NCBI RefSeq assembly: GCF_039522165.1
Contig: NZ_BAAADE010000008.1
Coordinates: forward strand, 41,936 to 105,935
Length of the DNA stretch: 64,000 nt
Reading direction: 5' to 3'
Origin: Paenochrobactrum glaciei
GTDB lineage: Bacteria; Pseudomonadota; Alphaproteobacteria; Rhizobiales; Rhizobiaceae
In this document: piece by piece, positions 1 through 7,946 of the stretch
Layout of the letters: each line of letters begins with the position of its first letter
Position numbering within the stretch: the first letter of the stretch is position 1
Made by a program: the position numbers and the translations under genes
Notes under the pieces: generated by a model
The model's input: the letters and a program-made list of their open reading frames with translations, nothing else
The model's database searches: none
Told to the model about the DNA's origin: nothing

Positions 1-927
1 ACGCACATTAGCCATCGGGCCGATGGTTGTATCTTTATCGAAAGGATTTCCAAGCTTTAAGCGCAAAACTTCTGCAACCGCTTTTTCGATAAATTCCTCA
101 TAGCGTGTTTCATGTACATAGATGCGTTCAATACCACAGCAACATTGACCTGCATTGAAAAACGCCCCGTCCATCAATGCTGCCACCGCTGCATCCATAT
201 CGGCATCATCCATCACATAGGCCGGATCTTTGCCGCCAAGCTCGGTGCCAACAGGTGTGAATGTGCCAGCCGCGGCATGTTCCATTGCTTTGCCGCCACC
301 CACCGAGCCGGTGAAATTGACAAAGCCGAAATGCCCCTCACTGATCAATGCCGAACTGGTTTCATGATCGAGATAGATATTTTGCAAAACCCCGTCCGGC
401 AGACCGGCTTGCTTGAAAACACGCTCTAATCTTTCCCCGACCAGCAGCGTTTGAGTTGCATGTTTCATCAGCACGGCATTGCCAGAGATCAGTGCCGGAA
501 CAAGTGAGTTAATCGTGGTCAGATAAGGGTAGTTCCATGGCGCAACAATCAGCACAAGCCCGCGCGGTTCTTTCTCAATACGGCGTTCAAATTGCAGGCT
601 GTTTTCAATAATGATTGGCGCCAAGGCTTCTTCAGCCACCGATGCCATATAGGTTGCGCGTTCCAGACAACCATTAAACTCAAAAAACTGATGAATCGGC
701 CGCCCCATCATATGCGCCATTTCATTGGCAGCATCGTCTTTTTCGGTGCCAAGACGATGTATTGCAGCCATCACAATATCGCGGCGCTCACTCAGCGGGC
801 GTTGTGCCCATGCTTTACCAGCCGTTTTACCTTGGCGGATCATAGCGCGCGCCACTTCAATTGAAACCGGTTCACGCGTAGCAAAGACCTGATTATCAAC
901 CGGCGAAATACATGTCAGCGCGCTCAT
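1..927 (-). CDS. Aldehyde dehydrogenase, N-terminal 309 residues (runs off the window)
   Basis: NAD(P)-dependent aldehyde dehydrogenase. In this context it probably oxidises gamma-glutamyl-gamma-aminobutyraldehyde, the PuuC step of putrescine breakdown, in the cytoplasm. Visible landmarks are APWNYP near residue 127, FTGS near 205, ELGGKDP with the general-base Glu near 228, and the catalytic cysteine in FNAGQCCCG near 260. The open frame continues past base 1, so the C-terminus (about 150-180 residues) is missing because of the window edge, not because of mutation. The ATG at 927 is preceded by a GGGAGGAAAC-type ribosome site. It lies 64 bases downstream of the oxidase gene on the same strand. 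The family call is firm; the substrate is inferred from neighbours. Confidence 0.9.
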   Translation of the reverse strand, partial: MSALTCISPVDNQVFATREPVSIEVARAMIRQGKTAGKAWAQRPLSERRDIVMAAIHRLGTEKDDAANEMAHMMGRPIHQFFEFNGCLERATYMASVAEEALAPIIIENSLQFERRIEKEPRGLVLIVAPWNYPYLTTINSLVPALISGNAVLMKHATQTLLVGERLERVFKQAGLPDGVLQNIYLDHETSSALISEGHFGFVNFTGSVGGGKAMEHAAAGTFTPVGTELGGKDPAYVMDDADMDAAVAALMDGAFFNAGQCCCGIERIYVHETRYEEFIEKAVAEVLRLKLGNPFDKDTTIGPMANVR

Positions 928-991
928 TATCGTTTCCTCCCCTGTCAAAAACAGTGGTTATTTTGAATGTGTCTAATGGTTGAGGCTCAAG

Positions 992-2302
992 TTAGAGCCG
1001 TTTAATTGCCCGGTCTTTCCATGCTTCCAGCATTTGAAAATACCACATACCGACAGCCATACCGATATTGCCCAATGTGCGGCCAACCGGAAAGCGCCAA
1101 TGTTTTACATTGGCGAAAACCTGCAAATCTCTGGTATCACCGCTAATGGCATTGGCCATGATTTCACCGACAATATGTGACGTGGCAATACCGTGGCCGG
1201 AATAGCCTTGCGCATAATAAACATTGTCGGTCACATTGCCGAGCTGCGGAATACGATTGACCGAAATTCCATCCATCCCGTGCCATGCAAATTCAATATC
1301 AACACCACGCAAATGCGGCAGTGTTTTTTCAATTGTCGGCCGCATAGATTCAGCTAAGCCATCTGTGTCACGACCGCTATAATTGGTGCCGCTGCCAAAA
1401 ATCATCCGCCTGTCTGCTGTCAGACGATAATAATCCAGCACAAAACGCGTATCATAAATTGAAAAATCCTTAGGACTTACCTTGCGAGCCATTTCTTCAC
1501 TTAACGGAGCAGTGGCAATAATGCCTAAAGAAGCCGGAAACAACATGCCCGACAGCTTGCTTTTAGCCAGTTTATGATAGCTGTTACCGGCAATCAGCAC
1601 TTTATCGGCAGTGACCCGCCCGAAGGCCGTATGCAGCACCGGACGCTTGCCATAAATGATTTTTTCAACCGGTGTGCCTTCAAATATCTGCGCACCAAGA
1701 CTGCGGGCAGCATCAGCCTCACCAAAGCACAAATTCAGTGAATGAATATGCATATTGCGCCGGTTGATGAGACCGGCATGGTAAATTTCACTGCCGACAT
1801 ATTCCGCCAGATCCGCACCACGTAAAAGCTGCACATCATCGCCCATGCCATGCAAATGCGCATTCTTTTCCATCTCTTCCAGTTCCGGAATATGTGATGG
1901 TTTCCAAGCGGCAAATACATGGCCGAATTTCAGGTGGCATTGAATATTATATTTTTCGATGCGCTTGCGAATAATATCATGACCGCGCCAGCGCAAATTC
2001 CACACAAATTCCGGCGCACCCTTGCCTAATGTTCGTGCAAATTCGCGCTCCATGGCTTTGTCGCCGGAAAGCGAGCCGGTAATCTGACCGCCATTACGGC
2101 CGGAAGCCCCCCAACCAATGTGATTGGCTTCCAGCACAGCCACACGCATGCCCCGTTCTGCCAGTTCGACAGCACTGGCAAGACCGGTAAAACCACCGCC
2201 AATGATGGCGACATCCACATCCAGATCACCATCCAAACGAGGGAAAGGTGCGGTTTTGTTGGCAGTTGCAGCATAATAAGAGCGCGGGTAAGATTCTGTC
2301 AT
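992..2302 (-). CDS. puuB: FAD-dependent amine oxidase, gamma-glutamylputrescine oxidase-like
   Basis: A 436-residue DAO/GlcD-type flavoprotein expected to oxidise gamma-glutamylputrescine to gamma-glutamyl-aminobutyraldehyde, ammonia and peroxide in the cytoplasm. The N-terminal dinucleotide fold is clear: VAIIGGGFTG at residues 31-40 followed by an Ala/Glu helix, then GWGASGRNGGQ, where PuuB/thiazole-oxidase-like proteins contact FAD. The C-terminal GYSGHGIA segment is typical of the family. The length matches PuuB (about 425). ATG at 2302 has AGAGGAA upstream. It is 25 bases downstream of the glutamine-synthetase-like gene and 64 bases upstream of the aldehyde dehydrogenase, giving the puuA-B-C order. 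Related DadA- or sarcosine-oxidase-like enzymes would look similar; the pathway call comes from the cluster. Confidence 0.85.
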   Translation of the reverse strand: MTESYPRSYYAATANKTAPFPRLDGDLDVDVAIIGGGFTGLASAVELAERGMRVAVLEANHIGWGASGRNGGQITGSLSGDKAMEREFARTLGKGAPEFVWNLRWRGHDIIRKRIEKYNIQCHLKFGHVFAAWKPSHIPELEEMEKNAHLHGMGDDVQLLRGADLAEYVGSEIYHAGLINRRNMHIHSLNLCFGEADAARSLGAQIFEGTPVEKIIYGKRPVLHTAFGRVTADKVLIAGNSYHKLAKSKLSGMLFPASLGIIATAPLSEEMARKVSPKDFSIYDTRFVLDYYRLTADRRMIFGSGTNYSGRDTDGLAESMRPTIEKTLPHLRGVDIEFAWHGMDGISVNRIPQLGNVTDNVYYAQGYSGHGIATSHIVGEIMANAISGDTRDLQVFANVKHWRFPVGRTLGNIGMAVGMWYFQMLEAWKDRAIKRL

Positions 2303-2327
2303 GATTTATTCCTCTTAACCAATGCTC

Positions 2328-3695
2328 TTAGACGGATGTACGATAAGTTTGTAATTCAAATTCCGTAATTCGCGCTGCAAATATATCTTGCTCTTGTTGT
2401 TTGCAGGCTGCAAAGGCCTCGACAAATTCCGGATGCAAAATTGTCTTCACTTTAGCGGAATTTTCAAACTGTCTGAGCGCCTCATTCCAGTCGCGTGCCA
2501 AGCATGGCAGATCCAGTTCATGCGAATTGGTGCTGACAGGAGCTGCCGGTGCCATTTTATTTTGCAAACCATAAAGCGCGCCGCCCAGCATTGCTGCCAA
2601 CACAATGTAAGGATTGGCATCGGCACCCGCAACGCGATGTTCAATACGGCGGCCAACGCAAGGCCCCGCCGGAATACGCAGCGCACTCGTGCGGTTTTCA
2701 TAGCCCCACGCCACTGTCGTTGGTGCTAAGCCACCCGGACATAAGCGGCGATAGGAATTTAAATGCGGCGCAAAGGCCAATGTCATTTCGGCCATACTGT
2801 CCAAAAGCCCGCCAACCGCATGTTTCAGCGCATCAGAACCGGTTTCGCTGCCATCATCAAAAATATTCTGGCCATTTTTATCGATGATTGAAAAATGAAC
2901 ATGCATGCCGCTGCCAGCATGAAACTGGAAAGGCTTCGCCATGAAACAGGCACGGAATCCATGATTTTGTGCAGTATTGCGAATAATCTGCTTGAAAAGA
3001 ATTGTATCATCAGCAGCTTTTAAAGCATCTGCCTGATGCAGCAGATTAAACTCAAACTGCCGTGGCGCACCTTCTGCGGTTGCCGCTTCCACCTGAATAT
3101 CACAGGCAGCAGCCCTTGCATAAATTTCATCCAGAAAAGCAGAGGTTTCTGCCAGTTCTGAGATCGAATAAATATCGTCGAAATTGCTTAACCGGTTTGT
3201 CGCATTAAAGGATGCAGGACTTGAAGGATCGGCGGCCGGATCAAGCAGATAAAACTCCACTTCTGTTGCCACTACAGGGCGCAATTCAAGTGCCGCAAAG
3301 CGCTTGAGAATTTCCGCAAGCATATGACGTGCATCGGCATAATAAGGACTGCCGTCTTCTTTGCTCATCCATAAATGCAAAAGCGGCTGGTCTGCATCTT
3401 TTGCCCAGCCCAGATCAGACAAAATCCGCCCTGTCGGATGGCATATACCATCAAGATCGCCTCTTTCCATGGTCAGACATGTGCCTGCAACATCCGTCCC
3501 CCAAATATCCACGCCAATGGATGACATCGGCATACGGGTGCCACCATCAAGCGCACTGGATAATTTGGAACCCGGCAAACGCTTGCCACGAAAAATACCA
3601 TTGAGATCGCAAATAGCTGCATAGAAGGAACGCGGAACGTCAGTCTCTTGAGTTGCGTTTTTGATTGCTGGCTTGGCTGCCGCTAAAATGTTCAT
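2328..3695 (-). CDS. puuA: Glutamine synthetase family ligase, gamma-glutamylputrescine synthetase-like
   Basis: A 455-residue member of the glutamine synthetase family. PuuA-type enzymes use ATP to join glutamate to putrescine, protecting the amine for later oxidation. The sequence shows the family blocks: EVEFYLLDP, the GSGMHVHFS metal/ATP region, and PGGLAPTTVAWGYENR then SALRIP (about residues 320-350), which hold ammonia/ATP-site residues. The ATG at 3695 has GGAGGGATGAA in front. It starts the ligase-oxidase-dehydrogenase unit, with a palindromic operator candidate 33 bases upstream. It is not the housekeeping glnA: it is shorter in its N-terminal domain and lies in a catabolic cluster. 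Other amines (spermidine, ethanolamine, aromatic amines) remain possible substrates. Confidence 0.87.
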   Translation of the reverse strand: MNILAAAKPAIKNATQETDVPRSFYAAICDLNGIFRGKRLPGSKLSSALDGGTRMPMSSIGVDIWGTDVAGTCLTMERGDLDGICHPTGRILSDLGWAKDADQPLLHLWMSKEDGSPYYADARHMLAEILKRFAALELRPVVATEVEFYLLDPAADPSSPASFNATNRLSNFDDIYSISELAETSAFLDEIYARAAACDIQVEAATAEGAPRQFEFNLLHQADALKAADDTILFKQIIRNTAQNHGFRACFMAKPFQFHAGSGMHVHFSIIDKNGQNIFDDGSETGSDALKHAVGGLLDSMAEMTLAFAPHLNSYRRLCPGGLAPTTVAWGYENRTSALRIPAGPCVGRRIEHRVAGADANPYIVLAAMLGGALYGLQNKMAPAAPVSTNSHELDLPCLARDWNEALRQFENSAKVKTILHPEFVEAFAACKQQEQDIFAARITEFELQTYRTSV

Positions 3696-3727
3696 TTCAT
3701 CCCTCCGATGCAGTCTTCTTGACTAAA

Positions 3728-3742
3728 TCCTACAGTGTAGAA
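3728..3742. promoter_or_regulatory. Candidate operator of the local TetR regulator, upstream of the ligase gene
   Basis: TCCTACAGTGTAGAA is a 15-base palindrome with one arm mismatch, centred 40 bases upstream of the ligase ATG. The same word occurs as TTCTACAGTGCAGAA at 6333-6347, upstream of the permease of the same cluster. Sharing it between the two promoters of one pathway, with a TetR gene between them, makes it the best operator candidate. No binding evidence is available. Confidence 0.6.
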
Positions 3743-3933
3743 ATAATAACGTCAAGCAACAACTATCAGGCAATTATAAATGTTAAAACTCGTTACTGCC
3801 ACGCGGGACAAGATGAGAAAACAAGCGCACCGGATGTTAAATCTGCCACGATTTAAATGTTTAACTTTGTAAAATGCCACACATCAGTGACGCAAAAGCG
3901 AAGAAAAATCTTCCATTCTAATGAGCTGATTAA

Positions 3934-4629
3934 TCAGTCGCCTTGCAACTTACTTCTCTCTCTGATGCCGTCGAGAAAAACCTCAACGGAGAGCGAGAAA
4001 ACCGTGCTTGGTGCGAGGTCATTATAAAGCGGCATCGCTTTTTTAAGCAGCGGATAGGTCTTTTCTGGCAAGTCAGCCACTTCAGCCATATCAACAGCCT
4101 CTGCCGGACGGATCAGGCCGCCGGTTTCGCCTACCGCCAGACCGGTAATGCAGCCATACCAACCAAGACAAAGCGCCGGAATATCACGCTCATTGATACC
4201 GGCTTCGGTCAAAGCGCCATGCACCATTTCCATATGCAAAAAGTCGGCGTGCCCCGTATGCAAAAACTTCTGCATCAGCCAGAAACTATTGGGATAGCGC
4301 AAGGCAAGGCTTCGATATTGATCGGCCAAATGGCGCATTCTGCCACGCCACGGCCTGTCAGGTGGTGCGGGGCGAATTTGCCCTTCCATCCGGTCAGCCA
4401 TCGCGCGTAATACGCCGTCTTTAGACTTGAAATGATAGAGGATCGACATCGGATCATAGCCCATGCGGGCTGCAAGTTTGCGAATGGTAAAACCGGAATC
4501 TCCGCCTTCTTCCATTAAAGCCAGCGCCTCTTCGGCAATCGCCTCACGCGATAAGCCACGCGCACCTTTGTTGTTTTTCAACTTAGGCCCCGTTGGAGAA
4601 GAAGGAAGAGTGCTGTCTTTTTCGCTCAT
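3934..4629 (-). CDS. TetR/AcrR family regulator of the polyamine cluster
   Basis: A 231-residue one-component repressor-type regulator. After a polar N-terminal tail (about 25 residues) it has the TetR DNA-binding domain, with the helix-turn-helix around residues 47-75 (FTIRKLAARMGYDPMSILYHF). A larger all-helical ligand domain of the TetR_C class follows. It sits between the permease and the catabolic genes on the same strand, and a 9-bp hairpin separates it from the permease. Two palindromes of the same sequence flank the cluster, so it probably represses uptake and catabolism until an amine or glutamylated intermediate binds. The ligand is not deducible from sequence. The ATG at 4629 has only a weak AGG-type ribosome site. 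Confidence 0.85.
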   Translation of the reverse strand: MSEKDSTLPSSPTGPKLKNNKGARGLSREAIAEEALALMEEGGDSGFTIRKLAARMGYDPMSILYHFKSKDGVLRAMADRMEGQIRPAPPDRPWRGRMRHLADQYRSLALRYPNSFWLMQKFLHTGHADFLHMEMVHGALTEAGINERDIPALCLGWYGCITGLAVGETGGLIRPAEAVDMAEVADLPEKTYPLLKKAMPLYNDLAPSTVFSLSVEVFLDGIRERSKLQGD

Positions 4630-4645
4630 GACCTGACTATAGAAG

Positions 4646-4677
4646 GCTCACCGGATTCTGACAAGAACCCGGTGAGC
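4646..4677 (-). terminator. Intercistronic hairpin between permease and TetR gene
   Basis: GCTCACCGG (4646-4654) and CCGGTGAGC (4669-4677) form a perfect 9-bp stem with a 14-base loop. It lies between the permease stop (4717) and the TetR start (4629). No clear U-run follows on the minus strand, so it may attenuate or protect mRNA 3' ends rather than act as a full terminator. Confidence 0.5.
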
Positions 4678-4716
4678 AAATGCACCTTGATTAAATATTA
4701 TAAGTCAGCTGCTTAG

Positions 4717-6126
4717 TTAGTCTGCCAGATCCAGTTTTGGTACCGGCTTTTTAAACATCCGTGTCAGGTATAAAAGATAAGAAAACCCGACAACGACCCA
4801 GATAATCCCGACGGTAAAGGTCGTTTTGGAAAGTCCGGTCCACAGCCACACAGTCAGCAAAAAGCCAAAGCCCGGCAAGAGACCATAGCGCAACAAATCG
4901 CTGCCCTGTCTTTTTCCCTGATCAAACAAATAGGTTTTAATCACTGAAAGATTGACGAAAGAAAAAGCCGCCAGCGCTCCAAAACTGATCATACTGGCAG
5001 CCAGTTCCAGATCAATTTCCAAAGCTATCAGCGAAACAATCCCGACGAAAATCGTTGCTCTTACAGGCGTTCCAAGCGTGCGGTGCACAGTGCCAAACAA
5101 GGTGTAAGGCAATACACGGTCGCGCCCCATGGCGTAAAGAATACGCGACACACTGGCTTGCGCGGCCATGGTTGAGGCAAAGGTTCCGGTCATATAAGCG
5201 GCGGTGAAAAAGCTTACCATGAAGGCGCCGCCTGCTTTGCCCATAACATCAACCGCAGCCGCATCCGGATCAGCAAAGGTTTGCCAGTCAGGAAAGATAA
5301 TATGCCCTGCCCATGCTGACAGAATGAAAATCAATCCGCCCACGACAGTACAAAGCATGATTGCTCGCGGGATATCACGCTTTGGATTTTTGGTTTCTTC
5401 CGACAGGGTTGATACGGCATCAAATCCAAGAAATGACAAACAGAGGATTGCAGCACCCGAAACAATGGCACCGATTCTCATATTTTCACTGTAGAAAGGA
5501 GCCAATAAAGAGGGCGCACCCTCACGTCCAATCGAGGTAAAGAAGAGCGTAAAAAAGAAAGCTAAAAAGATTACCTGAAATCCGATAATGATGAAATTCA
5601 TCCGCGCAACAACTTTAATGCCGAGAATATTCAGCACTGTTACGAGCAAGATCGCACCGATAATCCACCACGCAGCCGGAATGCCGGGGAAATATTCCGA
5701 CATATAAATGCCGATCAGAATATAGTTCAGCATGGGTAGGAAAATGTAATCCAGCATCAGGGTCCAGCCGACCATAAAACCGGTTCTTCCGCCGAATGCA
5801 TGCCTTGAATAGCTATAGGCAGACCCTGCTGCCGGCAGAACTTCAACCATGCGGCCATAGCTATAGGCTGTGAAAAACATTGCAGCCAGTGTCAATACAT
5901 AAGCGGCAGGCAAATGGCCTAAAGTTATTTGTGTTACAATACCATAAGTATCAAAAATAGCCAGTGGCACCATATAGGCGAGGCCGAAAAATACAAGTGA
6001 TGGCAGCCCCAGAACACGATGTAATTTATTATGTTGCGGTGCAGTTACGCCAGCAAATGTTGTTGCATCGGCATAGGTAAAAGTTCGGCTTTCTGCATTG
6101 ATGTTTCCTCCCGGTTCAGGCTTCAT
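4717..6126 (-). CDS. APC-superfamily amino acid/polyamine permease
   Basis: A 469-residue inner-membrane transporter with about 12 hydrophobic segments, the usual size for the amino acid-polyamine-organocation superfamily. Near the start it has the motif-like stretch FGLAYMVPLAIFDTYGIV, and the conserved AAGSAYSYSRHAFG segment follows TM2 (PuuP has a comparable GSAYTY). The cytoplasmic loop FDAVSTLSEETKNPKRDIPRAI is the family signature before TM7. It is probably the proton-driven importer for the amine degraded by the downstream genes. ATG at 6126 follows a strong GGGAGGATATC site. Two operator-like palindromes lie 207-281 bases upstream of the start. The exact substrate (putrescine, ethanolamine, another amine) is inferred. 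Confidence 0.85.
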   Translation of the reverse strand: MKPEPGGNINAESRTFTYADATTFAGVTAPQHNKLHRVLGLPSLVFFGLAYMVPLAIFDTYGIVTQITLGHLPAAYVLTLAAMFFTAYSYGRMVEVLPAAGSAYSYSRHAFGGRTGFMVGWTLMLDYIFLPMLNYILIGIYMSEYFPGIPAAWWIIGAILLVTVLNILGIKVVARMNFIIIGFQVIFLAFFFTLFFTSIGREGAPSLLAPFYSENMRIGAIVSGAAILCLSFLGFDAVSTLSEETKNPKRDIPRAIMLCTVVGGLIFILSAWAGHIIFPDWQTFADPDAAAVDVMGKAGGAFMVSFFTAAYMTGTFASTMAAQASVSRILYAMGRDRVLPYTLFGTVHRTLGTPVRATIFVGIVSLIALEIDLELAASMISFGALAAFSFVNLSVIKTYLFDQGKRQGSDLLRYGLLPGFGFLLTVWLWTGLSKTTFTVGIIWVVVGFSYLLYLTRMFKKPVPKLDLAD

Positions 6127-6332
6127 GATATCCTCCCATATCGTGTTGCTTGTTATTTCAGCTGATATTTTGTGTAGAATTCCCTCTCTGAAACGGCAGT
6201 TGCAAAATATAGCTGTTTAAATTCTGGGCACTGTTGTGCCACCACGTTTATTTGTCAGATCACGATATCTGCCTCCTCCAGGCACAACACGAAACCTCAC
6301 GATTCAATTAGTCAATAGCGCTCATAGAAGTA

Positions 6333-6347
6333 TTCTACAGTGCAGAA
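6333..6347. promoter_or_regulatory. Candidate TetR operator upstream of the permease
   Basis: TTCTACAGTGCAGAA is a 15-base palindrome with one arm mismatch, nearly identical to the site at 3728-3742 in front of the ligase gene. It lies about 210 bases upstream of the permease ATG, so either the 5' leader is long or the site acts with the half site at 6173-6179. Confidence 0.55.
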
Positions 6348-6392
6348 ATCAAGCTAAAAATTATTTAATTAAGTTCACTAATTCATTTTATT

Positions 6393-6407
6393 TTCTACAA
6401 AATAGAA
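6393..6407. promoter_or_regulatory. Second candidate TetR operator, weaker match
   Basis: TTCTACAAAATAGAA has arms TTCTA/TAGAA and shares TTCTACA with the sites at 3728 and 6333. Its centre is 60 bases (about six helical turns) from the centre of the 6333 site, which would suit cooperative binding on one DNA face. Confidence 0.4.
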
Positions 6408-6470
6408 GAATGTCTAACTTAATCATTTCTGAATGATAAATTTGAATAGAAATATCTACTTATTTTTCAG

Positions 6471-6484
6471 TTGGTTATAACCAA
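6471..6484. promoter_or_regulatory. Perfect 14-base palindrome upstream of the exported hydrolase
   Basis: TTGGTTATAACCAA is its own reverse complement. It lies about 195 bases upstream of the hydrolase start. It could be an operator for a regulator encoded elsewhere; nothing in the window identifies one. Confidence 0.3.
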
Positions 6485-6678
6485 AAGAGATTTCATTGAC
6501 AGGCGTTGATTTACAAAAATAAAGAAATACAAATTGCTGACTATTTCTTATTCTAAAACGCTTTAAATTTGCATAATAGTCGAGCGATTTGTCATTTTGG
6601 CGTTTTTTAGCAAGCGAAAACACATTATTGCCGCAGTAACTTTAGATGAGCCTTCACGCATCCTTGAGGAGCTTTACA

Positions 6679-7659
6679 ATGCATTTTAAAATTTTCAGCA
6701 CAGTCATGGCAGCAGCCTTTGGCCTGTTGATGTTCCCACTCAATGCCAGTGCTGAAATGCATGAAACAAAGCGCCCTAATAAAAGCACCATCTACTGGTC
6801 TTTGGACATGCCCGAAAAATCATCGGGTAAAGTTGATCTGATTGTTTTGATGCAAGGTTCTGGTTGTGAACCAACAACGCGCAATAAAAATATGCAGATG
6901 ATACGCTCTGCTTTTGGCAACTTTGCCAGCCTTACGGTAGAAAAATACGGCATTCATCCCAATTATCAGGCAAAAACTGAAGAGGGATATTTTCAAAACT
7001 GCCCTAAAGCATACCATCAAAACAGCACGCATGATCAACGTGTCGCTGATTACTTACAAGTTTTCAAAGAATTGGCTGATGCGAAATGGTGGAGTGGCCG
7101 CTTTGTTCTGTTAGGCGGTTCAGAAGGCGGCGACATCGCCGCTCGTGTCGCCTCGCGCATTTCGGCCAATGGTGTCATCCTCATTTCAACAGGCGGCGGC
7201 ATGACCTTTGGCGAACAGGTAAAAGCATCTATTTTGATGGATATGGAACAAAATAACGTACCAGTTGCGCAACGGCCTGATATTGATGCACTATTCGAAG
7301 ATGTCCGAGAAAACAAAAATAGCGATAAAATGCTTTTTGGTTACAGCTATAAATATTGGGCAAATTCCATTGATTATAAGGCACTTGATGACATGCTGAA
7401 GATCAACGCACCTATTTTATTGGTGCATGGTAGTGCCGATACGTCTGCACCGGTTCAAAGTGCCCGCCAAGCGGTTGAAGCTTTTCAACAGAAGAGCCGT
7501 TGCAATCTGACTTATTGGGAACTCTCTGGCCATGATCATGGCATGAGTGACCTAAAGGGTCAAAATCATATGAATGCTATTCTGAGCCAAACATCCGTAT
7601 GGATAAACAATCAGCTTACAGCTGATAATATTAGTTCCTGCGTGACTAATTCTCAGTGA
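6679..7659 (+). CDS. Exported alpha/beta-hydrolase fold protein
   Basis: A 326-residue protein with a Sec signal peptide (MHFKIF, hydrophobic core, cleavage probably after NASA). The mature part has an alpha/beta-hydrolase layout: an early QGSGC oxyanion-type loop, the nucleophile elbow GGSEGG with Ser near residue 155, an acid in HGSADTSAP, and a late histidine in SGHDHG. I chose the ATG at 6679 because GAGGAG lies 7 bases before it; an in-frame ATG at 6646 would put 11 extra residues ahead of the signal peptide. It stands alone between divergent and convergent neighbours. It is likely a periplasmic esterase or peptidase-like hydrolase of unknown substrate. Several cysteines suggest disulfides. 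Confidence 0.75.
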   Translation: MHFKIFSTVMAAAFGLLMFPLNASAEMHETKRPNKSTIYWSLDMPEKSSGKVDLIVLMQGSGCEPTTRNKNMQMIRSAFGNFASLTVEKYGIHPNYQAKTEEGYFQNCPKAYHQNSTHDQRVADYLQVFKELADAKWWSGRFVLLGGSEGGDIAARVASRISANGVILISTGGGMTFGEQVKASILMDMEQNNVPVAQRPDIDALFEDVRENKNSDKMLFGYSYKYWANSIDYKALDDMLKINAPILLVHGSADTSAPVQSARQAVEAFQQKSRCNLTYWELSGHDHGMSDLKGQNHMNAILSQTSVWINNQLTADNISSCVTNSQ

Positions 7660-7784
7660 AGTCATATTTTGAATGATCAAACAATGAATAAGGCCAATAT
7701 AGCACGCATCAGGAAAACATCAGTATTAGCCAAAACCATTACAGCCTAAACATAAAACCTGCATATTTATCGTCAGCGCTTTTC

Positions 7785-7946
7785 TCATGGCTTAGAAATT
7801 GTTTCATCCTGATCATCAATAAAAATACGGTGGCCTGCACCCTCCATATCTTCATATTGACCATTATTGAGCGTCCAGAAAAAAGCAGCCAAGGCGACCC
7901 CGCCTAAAATCAATGCAATCGGGATCAGAAAAATAAGGCTGCTCAT
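7785..7946 (-). CDS. ccoS: CcoS/FixS, cbb3 oxidase maturation protein
   Basis: A 53-residue single-pass membrane protein. The start, MSSLIFLIPIALILGG, continues into AAFFWTLNNGQYEDMEG, which matches the CcoS signature: an N-terminal helix, then W-x-x-x-N/D-G-Q-(Y/F)-(E/D)-D. CcoS is needed to insert heme b and copper into CcoN during cbb3 assembly. The ATG at 7946 overlaps the ccoI stop (ATGA), and the frame ends in TGA at 7785-7787. It is the last gene of the oxidase operon. Confidence 0.92.
   Translation of the reverse strand: MSSLIFLIPIALILGGVALAAFFWTLNNGQYEDMEGAGHRIFIDDQDETISKP

Larger units (their letters stand above)
6127..6678. other. Divergent intergenic region with operator candidates
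   Basis: This 550-base AT-rich gap separates the divergently transcribed permease and hydrolase genes. I see no convincing coding sequence. It holds two TTCTACA-type palindromes (6333-6347, 6393-6407), an extra half site TGTAGAA at 6173-6179 close to the permease start, and an unrelated perfect palindrome at 6471-6484. It probably carries both promoters. Confidence 0.6.
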
